Below, piece after piece: positions 42,105-50,150 of a stretch of 64,000 bases of DNA. The position numbers and the translations under genes are program-made. The notes below the pieces were generated by a model. That model saw nothing but the letters and a program-made list of their open reading frames with translations. It was not told where the DNA came from and did no database searches. This DNA is from Streptomyces sp. CB02923 (lineage in GTDB: Bacteria > Actinomycetota > Actinomycetes > Streptomycetales > Streptomycetaceae), in NCBI RefSeq assembly GCF_001905005.1, contig NZ_LWKZ01000025.1, positions 682,001 to 746,000 of the forward strand, written 5' to 3'. The stretch's first letter is position 1, and every line of letters starts with the position of its first letter.

Positions 42105-43060
42105 CGCAGGTGCGCCTTTTCAGGAGCGGGAGCGGAAGCGGTGGTGGCGGCGGGTGCCGGGCCCTGGGTGCCGCGGGTGTCGTCCTGGTAGTGGCGCAGG
42201 AAGAGTTCTTCCAGGGTGGGCGGTGTGCTGGTCAGGCTGCGCACGCCGGACTGGCTGAGCGAGCGCAGCACCGCGTCCAGCTTGTCGGTGTCCACCTGGA
42301 GCCGGACCCGGTGGCCCTGGACGTCGAGGTCGTGCACGCCGGGGAGGCCGGAGAGCCCGTCGGGCGCGCCGGCCAGTTCGGCGGTGACGCTCGTACGGGT
42401 CAGGTGCCGCAGGTCCGCGAGGGAGCCGGATTCGACGGTGCGGCCCTTGCGGATGATGCTGACGCGGTCGCACAGCGCCTCGACCTCGGACAGGACGTGG
42501 CTGGAGAGCAGTACCGTACGGCCGCGGTCGCGCTCCTCCTCGACGCAGTCCTGGAAGACCTCCTCCATCAGCGGGTCCAGTCCGGAGGTCGGCTCGTCCA
42601 GGATGAGCAGGTCGACGTCGGAGGCGAACGCGGCGACCAGGGCGACCTTCTGGCGGTTGCCCTTGGAGTACGTGCGGCCCTTTTTGGTGGGGTCCAGTTC
42701 GAAGCGCTCCAGGAGGTTCTCGCGGCGGGCGGTGTCGAGGCCGCCGCGCAGCCGTCCGTAGAGGTCGATGGCTTCGCCGCCGGAGAGGTTGCGCCACAGG
42801 GTGACGTCTCCGGGGACGTACGCGATCCGGCGGTGCAGGGTGACCGCGTCGCGCCACGGGTCCCGGCCCATCAGCTGCGCGCCACCCCCGTCGGCGCGCA
42901 GCAGTCCGAGCAGGACGCGGATGGTCGTCGACTTGCCGGCGCCGTTGGGGCCGAGGAAGCCGTGCACCTCACCGGCCTCGACGTCGAGGTCGAGGCCGTC
43001 CAGTGCGAGGGTCCGGCCGAATGCCTTGCGGAGGCCGGACACCGTGATTGCCTTCGTCAT
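42101..43060 (-). CDS. ABC transporter ATP-binding protein (drug-resistance type)
   Basis: 319 residues from ATG 43060. Walker A is GPNGAGKSTT and the Q-loop is in RRIAYVPGDVTLW. A degenerate signature reads YSKGNRQKVALVAAF, where LSGGQ is replaced by SKGNRQ as in DrrA-type exporters. Walker B is DLLILDEPTSGLDP and the H-loop is in LLSSHVLSEVEAL. A C-terminal ~80-residue DrrA-like domain follows. It powers the permease encoded by the overlapping gene. The divergent MarR/GbsR-like gene with a palindrome in the shared promoter suggests repression of this exporter. Confidence 0.95.
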   Translation of the reverse strand: MTKAITVSGLRKAFGRTLALDGLDLDVEAGEVHGFLGPNGAGKSTTIRVLLGLLRADGGGAQLMGRDPWRDAVTLHRRIAYVPGDVTLWRNLSGGEAIDLYGRLRGGLDTARRENLLERFELDPTKKGRTYSKGNRQKVALVAAFASDVDLLILDEPTSGLDPLMEEVFQDCVEEERDRGRTVLLSSHVLSEVEALCDRVSIIRKGRTVESGSLADLRHLTRTSVTAELAGAPDGLSGLPGVHDLDVQGHRVRLQVDTDKLDAVLRSLSQSGVRSLTSTPPTLEELFLRHYQDDTRGTQGPAPAATTASAPAPEKAHLR

Positions 43061-43080
43061 GTTTTTGAACGTACGCTTCT

Positions 43081-43096
43081 TTCACAAATTTGTGAA
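43081..43096. promoter_or_regulatory. Palindromic operator between exporter and regulator
   Basis: TTCACAAATTTGTGAA is a perfect 16-bp AT-rich palindrome in the 105-bp divergent promoter region, 20 bp from the ATPase start. It is the likely binding site for the MarR/GbsR-type regulator. Confidence 0.8.
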
Positions 43097-43165
43097 GTTA
43101 AGAAACCGTATAAAGTCGGTGAGGACGGAACGCCGGACCGGGGGAGCAGGGGAAAGGATCAGAGG

Positions 43166-43684
43166 GTGAGTGAGCAGGCAGAGCAGCAGCAGCGCGAGGG
43201 CACCGGGCGGGACGAGGAAGCCGTCTCCCGGTTCGTGGAGCGCTTCGCCGCGGAGCTGACCGAGGCGGGCATGCAGCGGATGGCCGCCCGGGTCTTCGCC
43301 GCGCTGCTCACCGCCGACTCCGCCGCCCTCACCTCGGCCGAACTGTCCGAACGGCTGCAGATCAGCCCCGCCGCGGTCTCCGGCGCGATCCGCTACCTGG
43401 TGCAGGTCGGCATGGTCCGCCGGGAGCGCGAGCCGGGCACCCGCCGGGACCGCTACCGGCTCCAGAACGAGCTCTGGTACGAGACGCTGGGCAACCGTGA
43501 CCACATGCTGACGCGCTGGGAAGACGTACTGCGCGAGGGCGCGAAGTCGCTGGGCCCCGACAGCCCGGCGGGCGCCAGGGTCGCCGAGACCGTGGCCTTC
43601 TTCGAGTTCATGCAGGGCGAGCTGGCCGGCATGCTGGACCGCTGGCGCAAGTACCGGGACACCCAGCTGCGGGGAGAGGGCTGA
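43166..43684 (+). CDS. GbsR/MarR family transcriptional regulator
   Basis: 172 residues from GTG 43166 behind GGAAAGGATC. A winged helix-turn-helix occupies ~40-100, with ALTSAELSERLQISPAAVSG and RYLVQVGMVRREREPGTRRD, the latter a basic wing. The C-terminal half is helical and likely dimerises (MLTRWEDVLREGAKSLG and FFEFMQGELAGMLDRWRKY). It is divergent from the ABC exporter and probably represses it and itself through the palindrome at 43081-43096, with an exporter substrate as inducer. The inducer is not known. Confidence 0.9.
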   Translation: MSEQAEQQQREGTGRDEEAVSRFVERFAAELTEAGMQRMAARVFAALLTADSAALTSAELSERLQISPAAVSGAIRYLVQVGMVRREREPGTRRDRYRLQNELWYETLGNRDHMLTRWEDVLREGAKSLGPDSPAGARVAETVAFFEFMQGELAGMLDRWRKYRDTQLRGEG

Positions 43685-43739
43685 GGGATGCCCCCCGTGC
43701 GCGGCGGCGTCGCCGCGCACGCTGGAGCAAGCCCCCGCG

Positions 43740-44717
43740 TCAGTCGTGCGGCAGCGTCAGCCGCCACGCGTCCGGATGCACCGTCCACGTACGGGTCCTG
43801 ACCGGCCCGCCGACGACCACGTCCGCCCGGTAGCGGAAGTCCGCGCCCGACACGGTCACCGCCCGTGCGCGGGCCCGCACCGGCGGCCCGGCCTCCTGCC
43901 AGTGCACCACCACCTCGGCCAGCCCGGCACCGTCACCGTCGCCGGGCGTCACCGAGACCCACCGCACCGGCCGGTCCAGGTCGGCCAGCACCACGCCGTC
44001 CGCCTCGACCCGCAGCCGGTGGCCCGCCGTACGGGAGCGCCGGCTGCCGGGCGTGCCGGCCGGGGCGGTCAGCCGCGACAGGGCCGTACGGACCCTGCGG
44101 GCGAGGAGGGGCCACCAGGGCGCGCGGGGAACCGGCCGGGGGATTCCGTCCGCGCCGACGCGCGGACCCGGCAGGTGCCGTGCACGCCGCCCCTCAGGGG
44201 CCTTCCACGGGCTCCGCAGGCTCCGCACGCCCGGCCGCTCCGGCTCCGTACCGGAGGGGATGTCCAGGCCGCCCAGCACGATGCCGTCGCTGTCGTCCGT
44301 GAGCAGGTGCAGGCTCTGCTCCGTACCGTCCAGGACCGCGCGGGCGGCGGCGACGGCGTCCGTCGGCACGCCCAGCGCGCGGGACAGCGCCACCGCGCCC
44401 GGCGCGCCCACCGGCACCACCGCGAGGGCCACCCCCGCCAGGTCGCGCTCCTTGTGCAGCAGCGCCACGGCGCGCAGCAGGGCGCGGTCGTCCCCGATCA
44501 CCACGGGGCGGCGATGGCCGCGGCGGGCGAGTGCCCGCGCGTACTCCTCGGGGCCGTCCGGAAGGCAGATTTTCGCGGCCGCGCCCGCGCACAGGACGTC
44601 CTTGGCGATGCGTACGGATTCGCCGTCCGTACGGCGGGCTGCCGGGTCGATGACCACGAGCAGGGGGTGCCCCCGGATCCCGTCCGGGAGAGAGTGCCCA
44701 GAAGGCTGCGCCGACAC
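43740..44717 (-). CDS. Diacylglycerol kinase family (DAGK-like) protein
   Basis: 325 residues from GTG 44717 with GGAAGGA upstream. The N-terminal half resembles the DAGK catalytic domain: HPLLVVIDPAARRTDG, RPVVIGDDRALLRAV, and AVVPVGAPGAVALSRALGVP corresponding to the GTGND glycine-rich motif. Here it reads G-A-P-G-A-V rather than G-T-x-N-D, so kinase activity is doubtful. The middle is Pro/Arg-rich; the C-terminal half has beta strands like the lipid-kinase second domain. It may be a regulatory or inactive homologue. It is divergent from purA. Confidence 0.78.
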   Translation of the reverse strand: MSAQPSGHSLPDGIRGHPLLVVIDPAARRTDGESVRIAKDVLCAGAAAKICLPDGPEEYARALARRGHRRPVVIGDDRALLRAVALLHKERDLAGVALAVVPVGAPGAVALSRALGVPTDAVAAARAVLDGTEQSLHLLTDDSDGIVLGGLDIPSGTEPERPGVRSLRSPWKAPEGRRARHLPGPRVGADGIPRPVPRAPWWPLLARRVRTALSRLTAPAGTPGSRRSRTAGHRLRVEADGVVLADLDRPVRWVSVTPGDGDGAGLAEVVVHWQEAGPPVRARARAVTVSGADFRYRADVVVGGPVRTRTWTVHPDAWRLTLPHD

Positions 44718-44751
44718 CTCGGTCCTTCCTCAGGTAGCATCTCGGTGCAAG

Positions 44752-44779
44752 AGCCCCTTGCGCTATTGCGCCAGGGGCT
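44752..44779 (+). promoter_or_regulatory. Hairpin in the purA upstream region
   Basis: AGCCCCTTGCGC pairs with GCGCCAGGGGCT over a TTAT loop with one mismatch. It lies ~115 bp upstream of the purA start, between divergent genes. Depending on the transcription start it is an attenuator-like hairpin in the purA leader or a terminator of an unseen transcript. Confidence 0.5.
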
Positions 44780-44820
44780 TCGTCTATTCCGGGGCACCGG
44801 TTCGACGGCTCTAGCGATGT

Positions 44821-44846
44821 CGTACGCATGCATCCGCATGCATACG
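44821..44846. promoter_or_regulatory. Inverted repeat upstream of purA, candidate operator
   Basis: CGTACGCATGC-ATCC-GCATGCATACG is a near-perfect inverted repeat (one mismatch per arm of eleven), 46 bp before purA. It suits a dimeric regulator; none is known to me for this motif. Confidence 0.5.
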
Positions 44847-44892
44847 GCCTCACGCACGTTGGACATGCCCCGCCCGGAAGGGGTGTACGCCT

Positions 44893-46179
44893 GTGCCCGC
44901 ACTTGTGCTGCTCGGTGCTCAGTGGGGTGATGAGGGCAAGGGAAAGGCCACCGATCTGCTCGGTGGGTCCGTCGACTATGTGGTGCGTTACCAGGGCGGC
45001 AACAACGCCGGTCACACGGTTGTCGTAGGCGACCAGAAATACGCGCTGCACCTTCTCCCTTCCGGAATCCTCTCGCCGGGGTGTACCCCGGTCATCGGCA
45101 ACGGTGTCGTCGTCGACCCGGCGGTCCTGCTCTCCGAGCTGAGCGGACTCAACGAGCGTGGCGTCGACACGTCCAAGCTGCTGATCAGCGGTAACGCGCA
45201 CCTGATCACGCCGTACAACATCACGGTCGACAAGGTCACGGAACGTTTCCTCGGCAAGCGGAAGATCGGTACGACCGGCCGCGGCATCGGCCCGACCTAC
45301 GCCGACAAGATCAACCGCACCGGCATCCGGGTGCAGGACCTCTTCGACGAGTCGATCCTGCACCAGAAGGTCGAGGCGGCCCTCGACTTCAAGAACCAGG
45401 TGCTGGCCAAGCTCTACAACCACCGTGCGGTGGTCGCCGAGCAGGTCGTCGAGGAGATGCTCAGCTACGCGGACCAGATCAAGGGTTACGTGGCCGACAC
45501 CACCCTCCTGCTGAACAACGCGATCGACGACGGCAAGGTCGTCCTCTTCGAGGGCGGCCAGGGCACGCTGCTCGACGTGGACCACGGCACGTACCCGTTC
45601 GTGACCTCCTCCAACCCGACCGCGGGCGGCGCCTGCACCGGCGCGGGGGTCGGCCCCACGAAGATCAGCCGGGTCATCGGCATCCTCAAGGCCTACACGA
45701 CCCGGGTCGGCGCGGGCCCGTTCCCGACCGAGCTGTTCGACGCGGACGGCGAGGCGCTGCGCACCATCGGCGGCGAGCGCGGTGTGACCACCGGCCGCGA
45801 CCGGCGCTGCGGCTGGTTCGACGCGGTCATCGCCCGTTACGCCACGCGCGTCAACGGCCTGACCGACTTCTTCCTCACCAAGCTGGACGTGCTCACCGGC
45901 TGGGAGCAGATCCCGGTCTGCGTCGCGTACGAGATCGACGGCAAGCGCGTCGAGGAGCTGCCCTACTCGCAGACCGACTTCCACCACGCGAAGCCGATCT
46001 ACGAGAACCTGCCGGGCTGGTCCGAGGACATCACCAAGGCCAAGACCTTCGCCGAGCTGCCGAAGAACGCGCAGGCGTACGTCAAGGCGCTGGAGGAGAT
46101 GTCCGGCGCGCCGATCTCCGCGATCGGCGTCGGTCCGGGCCGGGACGAGACGATTCAGGTCAACTCGTTCCTGGACTGA
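44893..46179 (+). CDS. purA: Adenylosuccinate synthetase
   Basis: 428 residues from GTG 44893 with GGAAGGGG eight bases upstream. It joins IMP and aspartate using GTP, the first step from IMP to AMP. Motifs are LGAQWGDEGKGKATDLL (GTP P-loop with catalytic Asp), QGGNNAGHTV with the catalytic His, GTTGRGIGPTYADK (IMP loop), VTSSNPTAGG and TTGRDRRCGWFD (aspartate loop), and LTKLDVL for guanine recognition. It is monocistronic, with a hairpin and an inverted repeat upstream and a perfect 18-bp terminator downstream. Confidence 0.99.
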   Translation: MPALVLLGAQWGDEGKGKATDLLGGSVDYVVRYQGGNNAGHTVVVGDQKYALHLLPSGILSPGCTPVIGNGVVVDPAVLLSELSGLNERGVDTSKLLISGNAHLITPYNITVDKVTERFLGKRKIGTTGRGIGPTYADKINRTGIRVQDLFDESILHQKVEAALDFKNQVLAKLYNHRAVVAEQVVEEMLSYADQIKGYVADTTLLLNNAIDDGKVVLFEGGQGTLLDVDHGTYPFVTSSNPTAGGACTGAGVGPTKISRVIGILKAYTTRVGAGPFPTELFDADGEALRTIGGERGVTTGRDRRCGWFDAVIARYATRVNGLTDFFLTKLDVLTGWEQIPVCVAYEIDGKRVEELPYSQTDFHHAKPIYENLPGWSEDITKAKTFAELPKNAQAYVKALEEMSGAPISAIGVGPGRDETIQVNSFLD

Positions 46180-46208
46180 GGCGTCCGCGCGGTGTGCAGC
46201 CGTACATG

Positions 46209-46247
46209 AGCCGCGTCCCCGCTCCGCCACGGAGCGGGGACGCGGCT
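46209..46247. terminator. Strong bidirectional terminator after purA
   Basis: A perfect 18-bp stem (arm AGCCGCGTCCCCGCTCCG at 46209-46226) with a CCA loop and complement at 46230-46247. Confidence 0.93.
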
Positions 46248-46303
46248 CCCGCGTTTTCCGGGGCACTTCCGGAGCACCGCCCGCCTGCCGGGCCGCCGGA
46301 CCG

Positions 46304-46537
46304 CTACCGGTGGGCGGGGGTGCTGCCCACGATGGAGGCACGCTGCTGCCTGAGCCGGTAGTTCTCGTCGAGCAGCCGATGGTTCTCCTCGATCAGCGCC
46401 CTGCTTCTGCGCACCAGTTCGCGGGACGATTCACGGGTGACCCCCAGCTGCCAGGCCAGGGATTCGTGCCAGGTTTCCACCGTCACGTCTGTCGTGTTCC
46501 CGAATACGGCACCCCCATGTACCGCACGGACCTGCAT
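46304..46537 (-). CDS. Small coiled-coil hypothetical protein coupled to Ser/Thr kinase
   Basis: 77 residues from ATG 46537, whose A is shared with the kinase stop (TGATG), so translation is coupled. Sequence features are TWHESLAWQLGVTRESSREL followed by a charged heptad helix, ALIEENHRLLDENYRLRQQR, likely to form a short coiled coil. Codon bias is good. Because it is made with the kinase it may be a partner or substrate. Serines and threonines are present (T-R-E-S-S), but no phosphorylation claim can be made. No family is recognised. Confidence 0.6.
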   Translation of the reverse strand: MQVRAVHGGAVFGNTTDVTVETWHESLAWQLGVTRESSRELVRRSRALIEENHRLLDENYRLRQQRASIVGSTPAHR

Positions 46538-48378
46538 CAGTCCTTCTTCGTGTACGTCAGCGTCTTCTTGCCGTCGTCGAAGACCCGGCGGAGTTTTCCG
46601 TCGGGGTGGATGCGGAGGGTGCTGGGTGCGCCCGCGTTGCAACTGGTCGCCGGGCCCGCCACGACGGTGGTCGGGCCGAGGCGCAGCGGCGGGCCGGGGT
46701 TCATGAGGATGGCCTTGAACTCGCAGTGGAACTGCGGCCCGTTGGCCTCCATGGCCAGCACGGTGTCGCCGACCTCGCCCTGGGTGAGGGTGAAGCGGTA
46801 GTTGGGGCCTCCCTTGCCGTTCTTGGACTCCCACTGGCCCAGGAACTTCTGCGGGATGCTGCCGGGCTCCTTGCCGGCCTTCTGGCCGACCTTGCCGTCC
46901 GCCGTGGTCACGGTGCCGCCGTCGGCCTTCGCGGGCGCCCCGTCGTCCTCGTCGGGGCTGAACAGGACGTAGGCGATGCCGATGCCGGCGGTGGCGAGGC
47001 CGAGGCCGACGGCGGCGGCCAGACCGGCCGAGCGGGTGCGGCCGGTGCGGGAGCGCCCGGAGGAGCGGGAGCGGCCGGCCTGTCCGGTGCGGCTGCTCTG
47101 TCCGGTCTGTCCAGCCGGTCCGCCCGGTCCGGTGCCGTCGGCCTGACCGGTCTGCCGGGCCGGTCCGGTGCGGCTGGTGTGATCGGTGTGGTTTCCGTGG
47201 CCGGTGCGGCCTGTGGGGCTCTTGCGGCGGCGGCCGTGGGTGGAGGCCGCCGCGTGAGACGCCGGGGCGGCCCCCGGAGCGCCCGGCGGGGGTGTCGGGG
47301 CGTGTGCCGCCGCGTACGGGGGCGCGGAGCCGTGGGCCGATGGCGGGGCGGCTGCCGGGGAGGGCGCCGGAGCGGGGGCCGGGGTCCGGTCCCGGGCCGC
47401 GTCGTGATGGCCCCAGGACCCTTCGCCGGGTTCGTCCCAGGCGCCGTTGGGGTTCTCCGCGTCGAGCAGTCCGACCGCGTGCCGCCCCAGCTCGGCGATG
47501 AGCGCGCCGGGCAGCCAGGGCTCGTGGCCGTCGTCGTCGGATCTGGTGTACGCGATGAGCTGGTCCGGCGTGGGGCGCTGCGCCGGGTCCTTGGCGAGGC
47601 AGGCGGCGACCAGGCTGTGCAGCCCGTACGGCAGCCCGGACAGGTCGGGGTCCTCCTGGGCGATGCGGTACATCAGGGCGTGCACACCGCTGTCGGACGT
47701 ACCGAAGGGCAGCCGTCCGGTCGCCGCGAACATCAGCACCGAGCCGAGGCAGAAGACGTCGCTGGCGGGCGTGACGGGTCTGCCGCGCACCTGTTCGGGC
47801 GACATGAAGCCGGGGGAGCCGACCGCCTGGTTGGTGCGGGTGAGCCCGCCGCCGACGGTCACCGCCTCCAGCGCCCGCGCGATACCGAAGTCGATGACCT
47901 TGGGGCCGTCGATGGTGAGCAGGATGTTCGACGGCTTGAGGTCGCGGTGCACGATGCCGGCGGCGTGGATGCTGCGCAGGGCGCCCGCCAGCCCGGCGGC
48001 GAGGATGCGTACCGAGCGTTCGGGCAGCGGCGTACGGCCCTCGGTGATCACCTGGCGGAGGGAGGGGCCCGCGATGTAGCCGGTGGCCACCCACGGGGTT
48101 TCGGCCTCGGTGTCGGCGTCCAGGACCGGCGCGGTCCACTCGCCGCCGACGCGCCGCGCGGCCTGCACCTCCTGCCGGAACCGGGCCCGGAAGTCGTCCT
48201 GGCCCGACAGCTCGGTCTTGACCAGCTTGACGGCGACCGTGCGGCCGCGGTCGGAACGGGCGAGGTAGACCCGGCCCATACCGCCCTCGCCCAGCTGCCC
48301 CAGCAGCCGGTAGGCCCCGATCCGCGGCGGGTCCTGGGGGCCGAGCTGCCCGAGGCCGCGCGCTGCGCGCTCATTCAC
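46537..48378 (-). CDS. Membrane Ser/Thr protein kinase (PknB-like) with extracellular domain
   Basis: 613 residues from GTG 48378. The kinase domain (~20-290) is complete: LGEGGMGRVYLA (G-loop), Lys51 in VAVK, HRDLKPSN (catalytic Asp145), DFGIA (Asp163), GSPGFMSPEQ (P+1) and LCLGSVLM-like DVFCLGSVLMF. A ~170-residue Pro/Ala/Gly/Thr-rich juxtamembrane linker follows. One membrane helix (~AAAVGLGLATAGIGIAYVLF) and a ~130-residue outside domain with two cysteines (HCEF, SCNAG) complete it. No PASTA repeats are present, so the ligand differs from PknB. It probably senses an extracellular cue. The downstream small gene is translationally coupled. Confidence 0.95.
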   Translation of the reverse strand: MNERAARGLGQLGPQDPPRIGAYRLLGQLGEGGMGRVYLARSDRGRTVAVKLVKTELSGQDDFRARFRQEVQAARRVGGEWTAPVLDADTEAETPWVATGYIAGPSLRQVITEGRTPLPERSVRILAAGLAGALRSIHAAGIVHRDLKPSNILLTIDGPKVIDFGIARALEAVTVGGGLTRTNQAVGSPGFMSPEQVRGRPVTPASDVFCLGSVLMFAATGRLPFGTSDSGVHALMYRIAQEDPDLSGLPYGLHSLVAACLAKDPAQRPTPDQLIAYTRSDDDGHEPWLPGALIAELGRHAVGLLDAENPNGAWDEPGEGSWGHHDAARDRTPAPAPAPSPAAAPPSAHGSAPPYAAAHAPTPPPGAPGAAPASHAAASTHGRRRKSPTGRTGHGNHTDHTSRTGPARQTGQADGTGPGGPAGQTGQSSRTGQAGRSRSSGRSRTGRTRSAGLAAAVGLGLATAGIGIAYVLFSPDEDDGAPAKADGGTVTTADGKVGQKAGKEPGSIPQKFLGQWESKNGKGGPNYRFTLTQGEVGDTVLAMEANGPQFHCEFKAILMNPGPPLRLGPTTVVAGPATSCNAGAPSTLRIHPDGKLRRVFDDGKKTLTYTKKD

Positions 48379-48620
48379 GTTCTGCTTGCCCTTTCACCTT
48401 GTTCGCCCTGTGCTCCCGTACGTGCCCTGCGGGGACGGTGCCGCAGGCGCGAACGTTCTGGACGACGCCGCCGGTTTCGTTTCGGTTCCCGGTGTCCGTA
48501 CGGGCCGTGGTTCGGGCCGAGTGGTGAGTGGTGAACGGCGGTGCGGTCGGGCCGGTCGGGCCGGGCGCGGGCTTCGGAACGGTCGTCAGGACGCGGGCGT
48601 GAGACCACACTTCGGTGGCC

Positions 48621-48833
48621 TCAGTAGCCGAGGTTATCGAGCGCGTGTGACAGCGTCTCCACCGCCTCCACGAGTGTGTGGAAGTCCACCGTGTCGCCGA
48701 GCTGTTCGGCCGCCTCAGGGGTGAACGCGCCGCGATACGGGCGGATGCGGCGCAAAGCGGTCAGACCGCTGTCGGTGGGCAAGCGGTCGGACGGCCGTCG
48801 GTGGGCAAGCGTCGGACCGCCGTTCGTGGGCAA
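48621..48833 (-). CDS. Hypothetical small protein with repeat-derived N-terminus
   Basis: Up to 70 residues. The C-terminal ~45 residues (RRIRPYRGAFTPEAAEQLGD and VEAVETLSHALDNLGY) look like a genuine helical protein with good codon bias. The N-terminal ~25 residues from ATG 48833 are encoded by the ~26-bp repeats and may not be real, so a TTG or GTG start inside is possible. It lies 243 bp upstream of the kinase gene on the same strand. No family is recognised. Confidence 0.42.
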   Translation of the reverse strand: MPTNGGPTLAHRRPSDRLPTDSGLTALRRIRPYRGAFTPEAAEQLGDTVDFHTLVEAVETLSHALDNLGY

Positions 48834-48855
48834 GCGGACGGGCCGCCGTCCGTGA
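48771..48855. repeat. ~26-bp tandem repeat, about 3.3 units
   Basis: Units of 25-26 bp share GTCGGTGGGCAAGCG and a following GGACGGCC-like end. The third unit begins GTTCGTGGGC and a partial fourth GTCCGTGAGC follows. It overlaps the 5' end of the small hypothetical gene. Confidence 0.8.
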
Positions 48856-49018
48856 GCGGTGTCCGGGATCTGATGGTGGTGGACGTCCGCTTCCGGCTGC
48901 CGGAACCTTTCTGCAGGCCCGGTCGTACGACCTCACAGCGCGCCCACCGCGGCGGGCCCCGCACGATCACCCGATCCCCCGCTCACCCGCAGCCCCGTCC
49001 CCTTTCCGAGGAGACCGT

Positions 49019-49822
49019 GTGATTCCCGCCGTACGGGCCATCGCCCGCGCCGCCATGGCCGCGCGCCCGATAACCCTCTCCGAACTCCAGGCCCGCGCGG
49101 AGCTGATGGCGCGCATCGACCACAGCTACCTCGTGCCCGTCGAGATCTTCGCGGACTTCGCGGCCCGGCTGACCGACCCGCACCGGCCGGGCGGCCCGTT
49201 CCAGGCGCTGTGCATCAACGGCCGCCGCTGGTTCGGCTACCACTCCGTCTACTACGACACCCCCGACCTGCGGACGTTCCACGACCACCGGCAGGGCCGC
49301 CGGTACCGGTACAAGATCCGCGAGCGGCTGTACGAGGACTCCGGCGAGCGGCAGTTCGAGATCAAGCTCAAGGGGCGCCGCGGCGAGACGCTCAAGCGGC
49401 GGCAGCCGCTGCTGCCCGGCGAGGCGACGCTCGGGCGCGGCCCGCGCGGCTTCCTGGCCTCCGTCCTGCGCGGTACGTACGGCATCGCCGCCCCCGTGGA
49501 CCTGGTGCCGTCGCTGGTGACCGACTACCGGCGCGCCACGTTCGTCGCCGACGGGCAGCGCATCACCTGCGACGCCGGCCTGATCTGCCGGGACGCGGGC
49601 ACCGGCCGCAGCGTACGGGCCGACGGCGGCCTGGTCCTGGTCGAGACCAAGACCGCGGTATCCGGCCATCTCACGGAGGCGGACCGGCTGCTGCACACCT
49701 ACGGGCTGCGCGCCGCCGAATTCACCAAGTACTGCGGGGCGATGGCGGCACTGCGGCCCGGCCTGACCGCCAGCCAGTGGCAGCGGGCGGTGCGGGCGGC
49801 GTTTCCGCGTACGGCGGCGTAG
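49019..49822 (+). CDS. VTC domain protein, polyphosphate polymerase-like
   Basis: 267 residues from GTG 49019. The VTC/CYTH-like tunnel fold is suggested by MARIDHSYLVPVE at the first strand, YHSVYYDTPDLRTFHDH, then the basic GRRYRYKIRERLYEDSGERQ and FEIKLKGRRGETLKRR strands lining the tunnel. LVETKTAV follows with the metal-binding glutamate near the end. Eukaryotic Vtc4 makes polyphosphate from ATP with this fold. Bacterial VTC proteins are often paired with DUF4956 or CotH genes, which are absent here, so the activity is inferred only. The conserved basic residues favour phosphate-polymer chemistry. Confidence 0.85.
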   Translation: MIPAVRAIARAAMAARPITLSELQARAELMARIDHSYLVPVEIFADFAARLTDPHRPGGPFQALCINGRRWFGYHSVYYDTPDLRTFHDHRQGRRYRYKIRERLYEDSGERQFEIKLKGRRGETLKRRQPLLPGEATLGRGPRGFLASVLRGTYGIAAPVDLVPSLVTDYRRATFVADGQRITCDAGLICRDAGTGRSVRADGGLVLVETKTAVSGHLTEADRLLHTYGLRAAEFTKYCGAMAALRPGLTASQWQRAVRAAFPRTAA

Positions 49823-49935
49823 GAGGCACCCCGCGGGGTGCCTCCCCTTCAGGCGCGCGGGCCCGGCCCGGCCGGGCCGAAGCGGGCCTCCGACAAGGCC
49901 ACGAGGACGACGGCGGTGCCGCCCGCCACGCCCTG

Positions 49936-49969
49936 CACCGGCACCGGCACCGGCACCGGCACCGGCACC
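49936..49969. repeat. Hexanucleotide tandem repeat (CACCGG)
   Basis: CACCGG is repeated 5.7 times without error in the 328-bp gap between the VTC gene and the class III aminotransferase. I see no gene in this gap. Confidence 0.92.
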
Positions 49970-50150
49970 AGGACGGTACGGCCCCCGGCGTCCGCCCTGG
50001 AGTTTCCTACAGCTCCACCGACAGTCTGTCCGCGCCCGTGGTGAGCGGCGTACACAGTGTCGGTACCCGGCGCCGCGCACCGCTCCCTAGGCTGAGGGCG
50101 TCCGCCGTACCGTGCCCCTTGGCGGGCCCGAGCGATCCGAGGTAGTGACC

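Noticed and set aside
44752..44779. Purine riboswitch upstream of purA
   Set aside because: There is only one hairpin, with no three-way junction or conserved purine-aptamer loops.
44194..46341. 715-residue minus-strand frame across purA
   Set aside because: It is antisense to purA with no family signature. The end overlapping the DAGK-like gene is in the wrong frame.
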